In this document: positions 1-11,486 of the stretch, one piece after another
Numbering within the stretch: the stretch's first letter is position 1
Layout: the number at the start of each line of letters is the position of its first letter
DNA from: Homarus americanus
Taxonomy: Eukaryota > Arthropoda > Malacostraca > Decapoda > Nephropidae
Direction of reading: 5' to 3'
Length of the DNA stretch: 64,000 bases
Assembly (NCBI RefSeq): GCF_018991925.1
Contig: NW_024751924.1
Coordinates: forward strand, 187,501 to 251,500
The notes under the pieces: model-generated
The model's input: the letters and a program-made list of their open reading frames with translations, nothing else
Databases searched by the model: none
Told to the model about the DNA's origin: nothing
Translations under genes and position numbers: made by a program

Positions 1-386
1 AAAGATCACACTTATAAAGGCCACACTTATAAAGATCACACTTATAAAGGCCACACGTATAAAGATCACACTTATAAAGGCCACACTTATAAAGATCACA
101 CTTATAAAGGCCACACTTATAAAGATCACACTTATAAAGGCCACACTTATAAAGATCACACTTATAAAGGCCCCACTTATAAAGATCACACTTATAAAGG
201 CCACACTTATAAAGATCACACTTATAAAGGCCACACTTATAAAGATCACACTTATAAAGGCCACACTTATAAAGATCACACTTATAAAGGCCACACTTAT
301 AAAGATCACACTTATAAAGGCCACACTTATAAAGATCACACTTATAAAGGCCACACTTATAAAGATCACACTTATAAAGGCCACAC
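1..386. repeat. 30-bp tandem repeat made of two 15-mers
   Basis: About 13 copies of a 30-base unit in which the 15-mers AAAGATCACACTTAT and AAAGGCCACACTTAT alternate almost perfectly. Only two substitutions are visible (near 56 and 172). The array is cut by the window start and probably lies in an intron of the gene that follows. Confidence 0.95.
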
Positions 387-501
387 AAAGGTCACCCTCA
401 CTATGCTCACGTAGATACACACCTTTGCGACACCCAATTAACCTAGGACTCGCGTAGTTATACTTGGGTCACCTGTATAATCTAATCACGTGGTTACACA
501 G

Positions 502-1855
502 GGCAAAGCCGAAGTTTGAGCCATGGGGGTGGTTTGACAGTAACTTGACCCACGGGGATAAGAACTACGGCCCTTCCAGCATCCTCCGTCTCTCTACCAT
601 CCTTAACACTGTGAGTACTGAGGACGTGGTTATGCTAGGGAGAGAGAGAGAGAGAGAGAGAGAGAGTGTGTGTCAGTACTTAGCTATGAAAAATGATAAA
701 GAGAGAGAGAGAGAGAGAGAGAGATTAACCCGAAGGTGTCATGGTCTTTTGCAGGAATTTGTCGACGGGGACGTAATGATCGAGGGGGTCAAGTGTGAGC
801 GCTGGAGGACCTGCTCATCTGATGGCGCTATTGAGATCATGTTTACGTTCTCAGGTGAGTGCGGGGTCCTAACCTGACCAAACCCTTAACCTATCCTAAC
901 CTAACTTAACCTCAACCCTAACCTAACCTGACCAAACCCTTAACCTATCCTAACCTAACTTAACCTCAACCCTAACCTAACCTAACCAGATCCTTAACCT
1001 ATCCTAACCTAACCTAACCTAACCTCAACCCTAACCTAACCTAACCAAACCCTTAACCTATCCTAACCTAACCTAACCTCAACCCTAACCTAACCTAACC
1101 AGATCCTTAACCTATCCTAACCTAACCTAACCTAACCTCAACCCTAACCTCAACTAACCTAACCTAACCTAACCTAACCTAACCTATAACCTAACCCTTC
1201 TGTCCTAACCTAACCTAACCTAACCTAACCTAACCTCAACCCTAACCTAACCTAGCTTAACCTCCCACAACCTAACCTCTAACCTAACCACAACCTAACC
1301 TCCTTTAACCTAGCCTAACCTAACCTTTTAAGCCTAACCTACCTAACCTCAACCTAACCTAACCAAAACCTAACCTTAACCCTAACCTAACCTAACCTAA
1401 CCTTAACCCTACCTAACCTCAACCTAACCTAACCTTAACCCTAACCTAACCTAACCTAACCTTAACCCTACCTAACCTCAACCTAACCTAACCTCAACCT
1501 AACCTAAACAAAACCTAACTAAACCTAACCTAACCTCAACCAAACCTAACCAAAACCTAACCTAACACTCTCCCCTTGTTGACAGAGAGGGGGTGGAATA
1601 TGCCAGAGACCAACCAATTCACTGATGGTGATGGCCGAATCCCTGTACAGTTTGAAATTAATTACATGGACGGCTCTGATCACTTGTCTTACAACGTGGT
1701 TCAGTTTGCTCCCGTTGTCCTGTCTCACGATATTCTAGAGGTACGGTGTATAGTGTGTATAATGTATAGTGTGTGTAGTGTGTATAGTGTGTATAATGTA
1801 TAGTGTGTGTAGTGTGTATAATGTGTAGTGTGTATAGTGTGTGTGTTTAATCTGT

Positions 1856-1908
<53 letters not shown>

Positions 1909-2105
1909 GACACCCCGAGGACTGTCGTGTGAGAACAGAGTGAGCGTTATCAATACCATCAAGATCCCGAGTATACCCTGGCACTTTAGTTTGTCTCTAG
2001 AGGATATACAACACGCGGAGATTGAAGGCAAATCCTACGGTAACCAACAACTGGATCGATTACAGGTGTGTACAGGTGTGGAGGAGAGGGAGGTGTGGTT
2101 GGAAG

Positions 2106-2145
<40 letters not shown>

Positions 2146-2429
2146 GGGATTGTATGAGAGTGGTGTATGGGGGTGCATCATCCTCTCCCACCACAGCTAT
2201 ACCTCAGCTAACAGATATTCCCCTCTCTCCACAGCTAACCTACGCTGGCAAGATCTCTCTGGTTAGCTTAAATTACGTACCTAAGGCCGACATAGGTCAC
2301 ATCTCTGACTTCCAAGTGGAGATCATTCACGACTTCAACACAGGTGAGTCAACCAGGTGTGGTGTTTAATATAGGTAATTTAATCAGGTTTCATCTTTTT
2401 TTCGTATTTATTATTCTCTTCGTCTGTTC

Positions 2430-2515
<86 letters not shown>

Positions 2516-4523
2516 TATATTTTTTCTTTTACTTTCATGATACGCTCTTTCGTGACCTTTGCTGACCCCTGATGACCCTGCGTGTTCCTGTGATGACTCC
2601 TGATGACCTTACGTGACCCCTGATGACCCTACGTGACCCCTGATGACTCTGGATGGGGGAGTCAGGTGTCCAATACACGGTCAACAGGGAGTATGGTAAC
2701 TGCTCCCTCGATTTCATACCACCGTACAGCTTCGACTCCCACTTCGGTAAGTACCAGAGCTTCTTCCTTATTGGTTGACTGTGTTTGTCTTGCTGGCCAA
2801 TCAGAGAGCCTCTTGTCTTGCTGGCCAATCAGAGAGCCTCTTCTGTCTTACTGACCAATCAGAGGGCTTCTTTTGTTTTGCTGGCCAATCAGAGAACGTC
2901 TTTTGCCTTGTTGGCCAATCAGAGGGCTTCTTTTGTCTTGCTGGCCAATCAGAGAGCCTCTTGTCTTGCTGGCCAATCAGAGAACGTCTTTGCCTTGTTG
3001 ACCAATCAGAGGGCTTCTTTTGTTTTGCTGGCCAATCAGAGAGCTTATCCGTGAAGTTGCCACATGTGTGCTGACTGTTTTCTTCACCTCACAGCTGGTT
3101 TAACCCGTTCTCTCATCACCTCACAGCTGGTTTAACCCGTTCTTTCATCACCTCACAGCTGGTTTAACCCGTTCTCTCATCACCTCACAGCTGGTTTAAC
3201 CCGTTCTTTCATCACCTCACAGCTGGTTTAACCCGTTCTCTCATCACCTCACAGCTGGTTTAACCCGTTCTCTCATCACCTCACAGCTGGTTTAACCCGT
3301 TCTCTCATCACCTCACAGCTGGTTTAACCCGTTCTCTCATCACCTCACAGCTGGTTTAACCCGTTCTCTCATCACCTCACAGCTGGTTTAACCCGTTCTC
3401 TCATCACCTCACAGCTGGTTTAACCCGTTCTCTCATCACCTCACAGCTGGCTGGCTTTAACCCGTTCTCTCATCACCTCACAGCTGGTTTAACCCGTTCT
3501 CTCATCACCTCAGCTGGCAGCTGGTTTAACCCGTTCTCTCATCACCTCACAGCTGGTTTAACCCGTTCTCTCATCACCTCACAGCTGCAACCCCGTTCTC
3601 TCATCACCTGGTTTAACCCGTTCTCTCATCACCTCACTCCTCTCATCACCTCACAGCTGGTTTAACCCGTTCTCTCATCACCTCACAGCTGGCTTAACCC
3701 GTTCTCTCATCACCTCACAGCTGGTTTAACCCGTTCTCTCATCACCTCACAGCTGGTTTAACCCGTTCTCTCATCACCTCACAGCTGGTTATCTTAATTC
3801 CGGCGGGTCGCTCTTGGCTCCAAACGACCTCTTTCACATCGACAAGTCTTACTCCTATGTCGGGGAGCGTCCAACACGACATATTGATGGCGACATGTGG
3901 ACAGATACCCGACTAGACGACATACCCGATCCGGATACAGGAGGGACGATTGATTACCCGAAAGCTGTCCTCGATTATTACTTCACTCAGGTAACTACTT
4001 GAGGGCCCTTGGAGGATGAGGTATATAAGTAAAGGAACGAGTGGTAGGGGGGGTGGTCGGTGCATTGCTTGTGGATCTTCAAGGCTGTGGTAGAGCAGAG
4101 CAGAGCAGGACAGGATAGAACAGAGCAGGACAGAGCAGAGCAGGGCAGAACAGAGCAGGATAGAGCTAGAGCAGAGCAGAGCAGAGCAGAATCCTATATG
4201 AAGTGTACTGTATAGCATTGTAGTTAAAGTGTAAAGTGATATCTAGCAGTTAAGATTAGAGAGGGGGGGGAGGGGAGGGAGGGGGGAGGAGAGGAGGGGA
4301 AATAAGAGATAAAATTACGATAGTTCTTGACCTTCTCAATAGAAACACATGCTCGACCTCTGACCTCTTTCTACTCTTATTTGATCTCCTTCACCCTCAA
4401 CTGACCTCACCTTGACCTCTTGACCTATGTTCCAGGGGATAGAGGTGACCCCAGCTGGTAATGTTCCCGTCACTATGCCCATGAGACGTGATCTCTTCGT
4501 CTACAATAGAACCAACATAATGC

Positions 4524-4584
<61 letters not shown>

Positions 4585-5527
4585 TGTGTGTGTGTGTGTG
4601 TGTTAATATTATCGACACCACACTATATTATTCATATTTACCTAATACCTTCTCTCTCTCTTTCTTTCTCGTCCCTGCTGCAGGAGGTAGAAGCGAGCGT
4701 CACCAATTTCTACGATTTCCAGAAGATAAACTTGTACTCTGAGCAGGAGTTCTCGGTGCAGGAGTGTTACGAACAGCACGACGATCGCTGGTCCTTCGTT
4801 GACATTTTCTTTCCCGCCACGCAGCGTAGGTTCATAAATTGCCGGATGTTTTTGCCTTGGGATGTTTTCATAGCCGGATGCTTTTATGATTAGCTGTTAT
4901 GATGTTTAGATATTTTAACAACAAAATGTTTTAGTCTTGTATATATATATAATATTTAATGGCTGGATGTTAATAGCCGGATATATTTAACTCATATGAC
5001 TCCCCTTATTTCACCAGCGGAGCAGTTTATCTTAATAAAGAACCAAATCACGAACTTCAAGCACAATATCATCCTCTTACTCACCAAAATAGGCAACATG
5101 TCACCCGTCAGGATAGCCGATATTGAGGTGAGCTCATGGTGGAAGTAGATGATCGATACAAACCATTGTTAATACCCCCACCCCCCCTTCCCCCTCCACC
5201 ACCTGTCTTAATTACCCTTACCTGTTGTAATTATCCTCCAACAGGTGAATGATGGAATATCTGGTCTCGTTCCCAACACTACTGATGCTGACACTATCTT
5301 CGTCTCCATTAAGCTGTTGGAGAGAGCCCCTTACCTCTTCTCCTACAGGTGAGTGAAGGAGATGTAGGGAAGGGAAGAGGGTGAAAAAGGAATGGGGAAG
5401 GTAGAGAGGGAGGGTCGGATGGAAAGGCTAGGAGGGTGATAGGGTTAGGAAGATTGGATGGATGGGAGAGAGAGTGGTCCCATACCTATTCTCTTCTATG
5501 CGAGGGAGAATGAGAGGGAATGTATAA

Positions 5528-5568
<41 letters not shown>

Positions 5569-5906
5569 TCCTGTACAATTTCTCTCACACAGGAAGGCAT
5601 ATTACTTCACTGTATCTCTGTATCTCTTAATCTGTAACTCAAGTCCTGTAACCAACCATCCGTTATCATAGTCTCTCCCTTAACTGTATTTTAGATCATC
5701 ATAAGTTATTCTGTATTATTGTATATCTGTATCATTGTATGTCTGTACCTGTAATTCTAACATTGTATTTTTTTTTTACCTCTTCAGGGAGCCAGTGGAC
5801 CACCCCTTTCAGGTACCAGGAGACAAAGAGCCTGATTATACTGATATTCAGACACTGGAGGATTGTGCTGCCCTCTGTACTCAGGAGATGGGTTTCATGT
5901 GTCAGT

Positions 5907-5945
<39 letters not shown>

Positions 5946-5955
5946 ACTACACGAC

Positions 5956-6008
<53 letters not shown>

Positions 6009-6413
6009 CATACATATAAATACAATATTCCTCAAACTCGTCCCTTCTATGTCATACCATCACCCTAAACGACCCCTCTTGTCCCCTCCCTCCTTTTACC
6101 CCTACCTCCCCCCTCACACACACACTTAACACACTCAACCTTTCTCATACCCCCCCCCACACACACATCCTAAACATACTCTAAGTCCTATATTTCCCAC
6201 AGGTCATTCCACCATTGTGACGATGAGATATGTTTCCTGAGCTCAACAAATGGCACAAATGGTAACCCTATCACAAAGTATGCCTCCTGCCGTCACTGGA
6301 TCTACGACATTGCCAATAAGACGTTCGAGGATTACCCCAGTGTGATGGTGTATCATAATATACTCACTGCCATCAAGGATAAGAAGTTCACTTTTACACT
6401 CAAATATAAGGTG

Positions 6414-6506
<93 letters not shown>

Positions 6507-7126
6507 CATACCAATCAGTTAACTTACACTCTTACCTTAACAACCCACTGATTAGATTAACCTGAATTTACCCCTACATCTACCTATATTTTACCTGTAT
6601 TTACCCCCCTTTTTACCTGTAATTACCTGTATTTACCTGTCTTATCTCTCAACAGGGTAACCCAGTCGTGTACACCGCTTCGTCCAGCCTCCACTACCGG
6701 ACTCCTGACCCCAACAACGAGATCAGGAGCCAGTTTACTCTCGAGGCCAAGTTGACCACCATCAGTAACCCTGACGATATCAACACTAATGTGAGTACCT
6801 AGACGTTTAACTGGGTAAGGTTTGGTTAGGTTAGGTGAGTTATGCAATGTTGTGTCAGTTTACTTGATAGCATTATAGTTTGTTTTGGATCTCTCTCTCT
6901 CTCTCTCATCACTCCTTCCTCTCCTCCCACATAGGTTACCTCCCTAGACGACTGCCTGGCCCTCTGTGTACACTGGAAGGCCTACCGCTGTGAGACCGTC
7001 GTCCACCTGAGCCAAGAGATGATCTGCCTCTTCCTGGCTAAACATTTCTTGGAGATTAATCAGACTCAACTGATTCCTCACACTGAAGCTTATATCTACT
7101 CCAGTTAGTGATTGTTTGTTTGTTTG

Positions 7127-7221
<95 letters not shown>

Positions 7222-7261
7222 TGTGGGTGTGTGTGTGAGGTTTTGTCAAGTTTAGTTACAT

Positions 7262-7301
<40 letters not shown>

Positions 7302-7620
7302 ATAACTATACTACATAATACACCTTATTTTTTTTAAAAGGTGAAATAACCTACTTAGAAAACTTCATTAACCTAGTAATAAAACACTTACCTGACATTT
7401 ATACTTACCTTAGCTATATTTGTCATACTTAACTGACCTAATGATGACACTTTAATTACTTTAGTGCCAGAGCTATGACACTTACTTGGCATCATTGTTA
7501 TCAGGGTCATATCTGGTGGACTATTACCCTATCCTTGGGGGCGTGGCACTCAACACATCTGGTCCGATCTACCCCAACGTCGACCACATTGAAGACTGCG
7601 CCATGTGAGTTTTTCCTCTG

Positions 7621-7652
<32 letters not shown>

Positions 7653-9436
7653 TGTATGTATGTATGTATGTATGTATTTATGTATGTTTTACTCTGTCTC
7701 CCTCACCTCCTGCCCTCTACCACTCATCATCTCCCCTCTCACCTCCTCATCTCTCCTCACTCATCACCTACCCACTCATCTCCCCCTTCCTCTCAGGTAC
7801 TGCTCGACGGAGACCACAATCAAGTGTCAGAGCTTCGAGTGGTGTTATGAGGAACTGTCGTGTCACCTGCATAAAGAACACTTCTTGGACGTGGCTAGTG
7901 GTGATAACTACCGCGTTAACTCCTCCTGCATCCACTTCTCCAGTAAGTTCTTCCTTCTCCTTCAGGTAGTTCCTCGACTCCCTATGAGTTCGAATATATT
8001 TTTAAAAAGGTCTTCTCTAACTTTTGTTTTTATCTTTTATTAAGTTTCTCCTTGAAATTATTCCTCGATTCTCCCTCTTTCTTTTCACCATATTATATCA
8101 TCAACTACTAAGGTATTCCGTCAGGTAGTTCCTCACATTCATCGAAAAATTCACATTTTTTTTTTACTCAACTTTTCTCTGATCATTCTTCATCATCTGG
8201 CCTTGTTGTTCACTTTATCCAGCTCTATAAACAGTTGCCCCTTCCTGTAGTGGTCCAGTAACCTAACCTAACCTGACCAGTGGTGTGTATCCAACAGAAA
8301 ACACAGAGTCCATCTTCTCGAGGTATGCTAACCAAGGGATGCCATCCAGCAAACACAAACTGGCTGCCGTTCAATCTGATGCCTCAAGTTGTGCCAAGTT
8401 CTGCATAGACGGTAAGAGAGATACGGGTGTCAGAGGGGTAATAGGCGGTGTCATAAGGCGCTAAAATGTGTCGGGGAGTTCTAAGAGGGGTTAGGTGGTG
8501 TCAGTGGGTTCTAGAGGGGTGCTAAGAGAGAGAGAGAGACTAGGAAAACATATTGTAATCTGTCCCTCTCCACCCTACATACAGTCTCACTCTTTCTCTC
8601 TCGCTTTCACACACAAGCTAACACACCTTTCCGCTCACTCTCCACAGACCCGGATGAAACGTGTGAGAGCTTCGACTTTTGTACTGGCTGCACCACGAAC
8701 GAGTACGGTGTGTGTGGGAAGGAGAACGCAGGCAAAACTAACCTCTGCTTTATCGGTACTCACCATCTGGGAGAGTCTGGTCTGAAGCTGTCCACCGCTA
8801 CCAAGTGTGAACATTATTCACGTGAGTATATATGGTCGAATGGCTGTATAACCGAAACTGAAACTGGTCAATCGTGAATATATCTTGTCCACATAACAAT
8901 TATCAGCCATCGTAAAGGTCAACTACTCTCCTCACGCATTCCTTGACCCTCCCTGGCAGGTAATCTCTTTGGGGACCTGGACTACGCTAGCTGGCTTGCT
9001 CTTCAACGTAGGAATGCCAATCCTTACACACCAGGTCAGTCAACTTTCTATATCTATATAATATATCAAGGTATAATATATAAGTAAAATTTAAGTAATA
9101 TTTATAAAAAAAAGAATCTTAAGGTGAATTATTTGTTTAAACATGAATATAAATGAAGTTTTAATAAGAAATCAAATTGGAATAGTTATCCGTGGTATTA
9201 GTAACTATTACCTACCATTCTTTCTCATTTTCTATGTAGATTTTACACAAGGGAAACTAATGTGTTATTTTACACTAGGTGCCATGACTGGCTTGGCCTT
9301 CGGGATGATATTCCTGGGCATTTTGGTGTCTTTGGCTTTCCTGGTTGTCATGGTCAAGTTTAAACCCACCTCCGTGCCCAAGGATTTCGCTATATCCTTC
9401 GTCACAATTAAGACGTCAGGAGAATCCGATACATAG
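502..9436 (+). CDS. Type I membrane protein with four PAN/apple-like modules (21 exons, 5' partial)
   Basis: Exons by GT-AG and frame: 502-610, 755-854, 1586-1740, 1910-2065, 2235-2343, 2666-2746, 3785-3990, 4436-4525, 4684-4825, 5018-5127, 5245-5348, 5788-5904, 6203-6410, 6656-6790, 6935-7103, 7505-7604, 7797-7942, 8298-8411, 8648-8821, 8960-9034, 9279-9436 (TAG). The joined frame is open for 918 residues, which supports every junction. Residues 1-450 form a beta-rich ectodomain with N-glycosylation sequons (NLT, NCS, NRT). Cysteine modules of the form LEDCAALC...CQSF follow: about residues 460-500 (C-x3-C, CQSF), 610-650 (LDDCLALC), 690-730 (IEDCAMYC, CQSFEWC) and 770-830 (SSCAKFC, CESFDFC); these resemble PAN/apple domains, which bind proteins or carbohydrate. 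The last exon gives one hydrophobic helix (TGLAFGMIFLGILVSLAFLV), a basic stop-transfer KFK and a short cytoplasmic tail. The N-terminal half recalls the uncharacterised invertebrate LolA-like/PAN proteins, but that is recall only. No catalytic motif was seen. The start codon lies upstream of the window. Confidence 0.85.
868..1562 (+). repeat. Interstitial telomere-like AACCT array in intron
   Basis: About 700 bases of AACCT pentamers with frequent CTCAA, CTTAA and CCTAAC variants, filling the intron between the exons ending at 854 and starting at 1586. The pentamer is the arthropod telomeric repeat (TTAGG strand complement). It is internal and degenerate, so it is not a chromosome end. Confidence 0.9.
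1743..1905. repeat. GTGTATA repeat followed by (CT)n next to a splice acceptor
   Basis: An irregular GTGTATA/GTGTGTA repeat begins directly after the splice donor at 1741. The intron ends with a CT run from about 1861 to 1905 that is the polypyrimidine tract of the acceptor at 1909. Confidence 0.9.
2109..2141. repeat. (TG)n microsatellite in intron
   Basis: Perfect TG dinucleotide run in the intron between the exons ending at 2065 and starting at 2235. Confidence 0.95.
2431..2511. repeat. (TC)n microsatellite in intron
   Basis: Uninterrupted run of about 40 TC units on the sense strand of the intron that follows the exon ending at 2343. Confidence 0.95.
2785..3045 (+). repeat. 28-30 bp tandem repeat carrying nine CCAATCAG boxes
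   Basis: Nine units, each with CCAATCAG, begin near 2797, 2825, 2855, 2885, 2915, 2945, 2973, 3002 and 3032, spaced 28-30 bases. Between the boxes the unit is T-rich (CTTCTTTTGTCTTGCTGG-like). It starts 40 bases after the donor of the exon ending at 2746. CCAATCAG is the NF-Y consensus; whether NF-Y binds here is not shown by sequence. Confidence 0.85.
3080..3790 (+). repeat. 32-bp tandem repeat of a 3' splice-acceptor unit
   Basis: About 21-22 copies of a 32-base unit made of CTGGTTTAACCCG, a pyrimidine stretch TTCTCTCATCACCTC and ACAG. The last copy is the genuine acceptor: its ACAG precedes the exon starting at 3785, whose first six bases (CTGGTT) equal the start of every unit. The array therefore repeats the polypyrimidine tract, the AG and the first exon bases. 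A few units are shortened or scrambled (about 3450, 3510, 3590-3660). Confidence 0.92.
4085..4192 (+). repeat. (AGAGC)n-type degenerate repeat in intron
   Basis: Roughly twenty imperfect copies of AGAGCAGAGCAGGACAG-like sequence in the intron after the exon ending at 3990. Confidence 0.8.
4526..4602 (+). repeat. (GT)n microsatellite starting at a splice donor
   Basis: The exon ending at 4525 (GCAG) is followed immediately by an uninterrupted GT repeat of about 38 units, so the donor GT is itself the first repeat unit. Confidence 0.95.
5531..6003. repeat. (GA)n and (CT)n microsatellites around a PAN exon
   Basis: GA runs lie at 5531-5561 and 5912-5941, the latter starting within eight bases of the donor after the exon ending at 5904. 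A CT run follows at 5960-6003. The exon at 5788-5904 lies between these microsatellites. Confidence 0.9.
6414..6500 (+). repeat. (GT)n microsatellite at a splice donor
   Basis: After the donor GTGAGG at 6411 the intron becomes a GT repeat of about 42 units. Confidence 0.95.
7126..7296. repeat. (GT)n then (CA)n microsatellites in intron
   Basis: About 50 GT units (7126-7238) are followed by a separate (CA)n run at 7267-7296. They lie 20 bases after the donor of the exon ending at 7103. Confidence 0.95.
7622..7688 (+). repeat. (TATG)n microsatellite in intron
   Basis: About 15 TATG tetramers beginning 17 bases after the donor at 7605. Confidence 0.95.
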
Positions 9437-10140
9437 AAAACGGATGCGTATCAAATGAGAACCTATCTTATATCACCTCTGTGTTAATTTGTATCTAATC
9501 TTGTGTGTGTGTGTTGATGCTCCTTCTTTGCCCATTTCTTATCTACACTTGTTTTATATCTTTTTATTTACACCTTTCTTTCTTTCTCTACACATATCTC
9601 CCTCTACACTTGCATATCTCACAACACTTCTTCTCACTTCTCCCTTCTCACAGATGTCTCTAAACCCTTGATCCACGACACACAAAAACTCGAAGAAGAG
9701 TACTGTAGATATAACAGATAAACAAAAAAGGTGTCCAGAGGTGTAAACAAAATATATAAACAAAAACACCTTATCTTACCTGTTGACGAGTGTAAATTGA
9801 CATTAAGAGTTTACTTATACTGGGTTTTCTGTCAATAATTTCCTGTGATAGTGATGTTGAATGCTTTAAGGATGCAGAATAAGGGGTTTGGGTGTGTAGA
9901 GGCTGTGTGAGTTTTTTCCACACATACAGTACATACACGTGTTAGAAATGTCCTCTACATTTTTTTCTTACGCTAAAAAAGGCGTTAATAAGGAATAATG
10001 ATAAAGAATTGATGTATAAATATATTAAACTTAATAAATTGATGAAAAAAACTCATTACGTGCCTATAACTTTTGTATTTATGTATTATGTATAAGTGTA
10101 GTAAATAGTTATTCATAAGTCGATGATAGAAATAAATGTT
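9437..10140 (+). other. 3' UTR and polyadenylation region of the PAN-domain gene
   Basis: AT-rich sequence after the TAG at 9434-9436, with candidate AATAAA signals at about 10033 and 10131. The true cleavage site cannot be fixed by eye. The end of this interval enters the 10.05-10.36 kb duplicated block. Confidence 0.5.
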
Positions 10141-10364
10141 TAATGTTATGTAAACCTATCTACTGAGTCAGTGTTCGGTGCAACTATTAACCGAACTACT
10201 GTAGTGGCTTGTTAGGCAGTTGTTTATCAGCCAGTTGGTGAAGGCTTGTGATTGGTTGGTAGATAGATGAGGGGCGGGATAAGTTATTGTTATGGACGGA
10301 CCTTGGGATGCAACTCACTCCTCTTGTGACCGTCCATTAGTGAACGACTGTCTATAACCAGGTG
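10050..10364. repeat. Direct duplication, copy A (left of the TTIDT array)
   Basis: About 310 bases nearly identical to 16715-17017, including TATGTATAAGTGTAGTAAAT and the ends at CCAGGTGAGTGAT. Differences are scattered substitutions and a small indel. Both copies keep a donor on the plus strand (AACCAG|GTGAGT) and a possible minus-strand start exon, ATG at 10337-10335 with donor GTGAGT. Copy A has no recognisable downstream exon on the minus strand, so it looks like an orphan 5' end. Confidence 0.88.
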
Positions 10365-11486
10365 AGTGATGTGGTTTATATTAGTGACAAGATAGGGTGT
10401 GATTTTTAGTGATTTATTCCGGGATAAAGTAAAGGAAGGAATCACGAGAATACAAGTACACACACACACACACACACACGCGCTAAATATGGTACCAACT
10501 TTTATCCCCTTGTGATGGATCCCTGTAAACATATAGATCTGATTATGTGATCTCTATATTATAATATACAAGCTACTATGAAGTGTATTGCTGTTATTGT
10601 TAATGGTGTATATAAAAGTAAGATTTACAAAGGTGTTTTTTTATTCTTCAGACACCTTAATACACCTTCATACAACATACATTTTAACATACCCTCATAC
10701 GCCTTTATACACCTTTATACTGTATACTATCATACACCCTAATATAGCCTCATACACCCCTCATACACTTAACTATACAGTTTTATATATACATACAGTT
10801 GCATTCATACCTGATACAGTGGGTGGCATATTTTCAGAGATGTGGCACCTATGTGTTTCTTTACACCGGAATATATCGTCGACAATCCTCCCCGATCTAT
10901 GAATGTGGATATTTTTCCTATTGAATTTCACTTAACATTAATGCAGACCAACAAACCTAACGCTAGCGCCTTGTCTGAGTACTTGATAATATTGTTGCTG
11001 TAAAGTTAAAAGTAAAACCAAATTTGTTATTCGTTTCTTTATTTTCAACCCCAAAGATGGTATAAAACACTGAATAAATATCTATATATAAATTAAACCA
11101 ATCAGTATCATGAATACAAATTGATTCCGTATCATAAACAAGTAAAGACAAAAATCCAACCAGACTGAAACATGACTTAATATTTACTGTATAATTCCTA
11201 CAAAAGTTAACAACAAAAGTTTATGTCATGAAAAAAATATAAATTTACGTGTTCTTATATACAAGTCACCTATAGGAGGAACCAGACACTAACTCAAAAG
11301 GTAAACAAAGACGCCCTCTGTATTATACAACATGAACCACAAAAGAATGACCTTATTTTTTTTAATAATTGTTCTCCTGGATAAGTGTATATATACTTAA
11401 ATTAAAATAGCCTTTTACCTATACTTTATGGCCCTGACGTTGGAAAAATTTGGTAAATCTTGTGTTGAACATTTTGTAAGTTATAT
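10365..11486. other. AT-rich spacer and probable 3' region of the minus-strand gene
   Basis: No convincing exon was seen. It holds a (CA)n run near 10456-10480, a loose repeat of CATACACCTTTATAC-like words at 10645-10800, and AT-rich sequence. AATAAA on the minus strand at about 11037-11042 and just after the stop near 11485 could serve as polyadenylation signals for the minus-strand gene. Confidence 0.4.

Noticed and set aside
1..386. CRISPR-like array of regularly spaced repeats
   Set aside because: The spacers are identical to each other; it is a simple tandem repeat, and the DNA is eukaryotic.
868..1562. Chromosome end
   Set aside because: The telomere-like repeat is degenerate, lies inside an intron and is flanked by coding exons of one gene.
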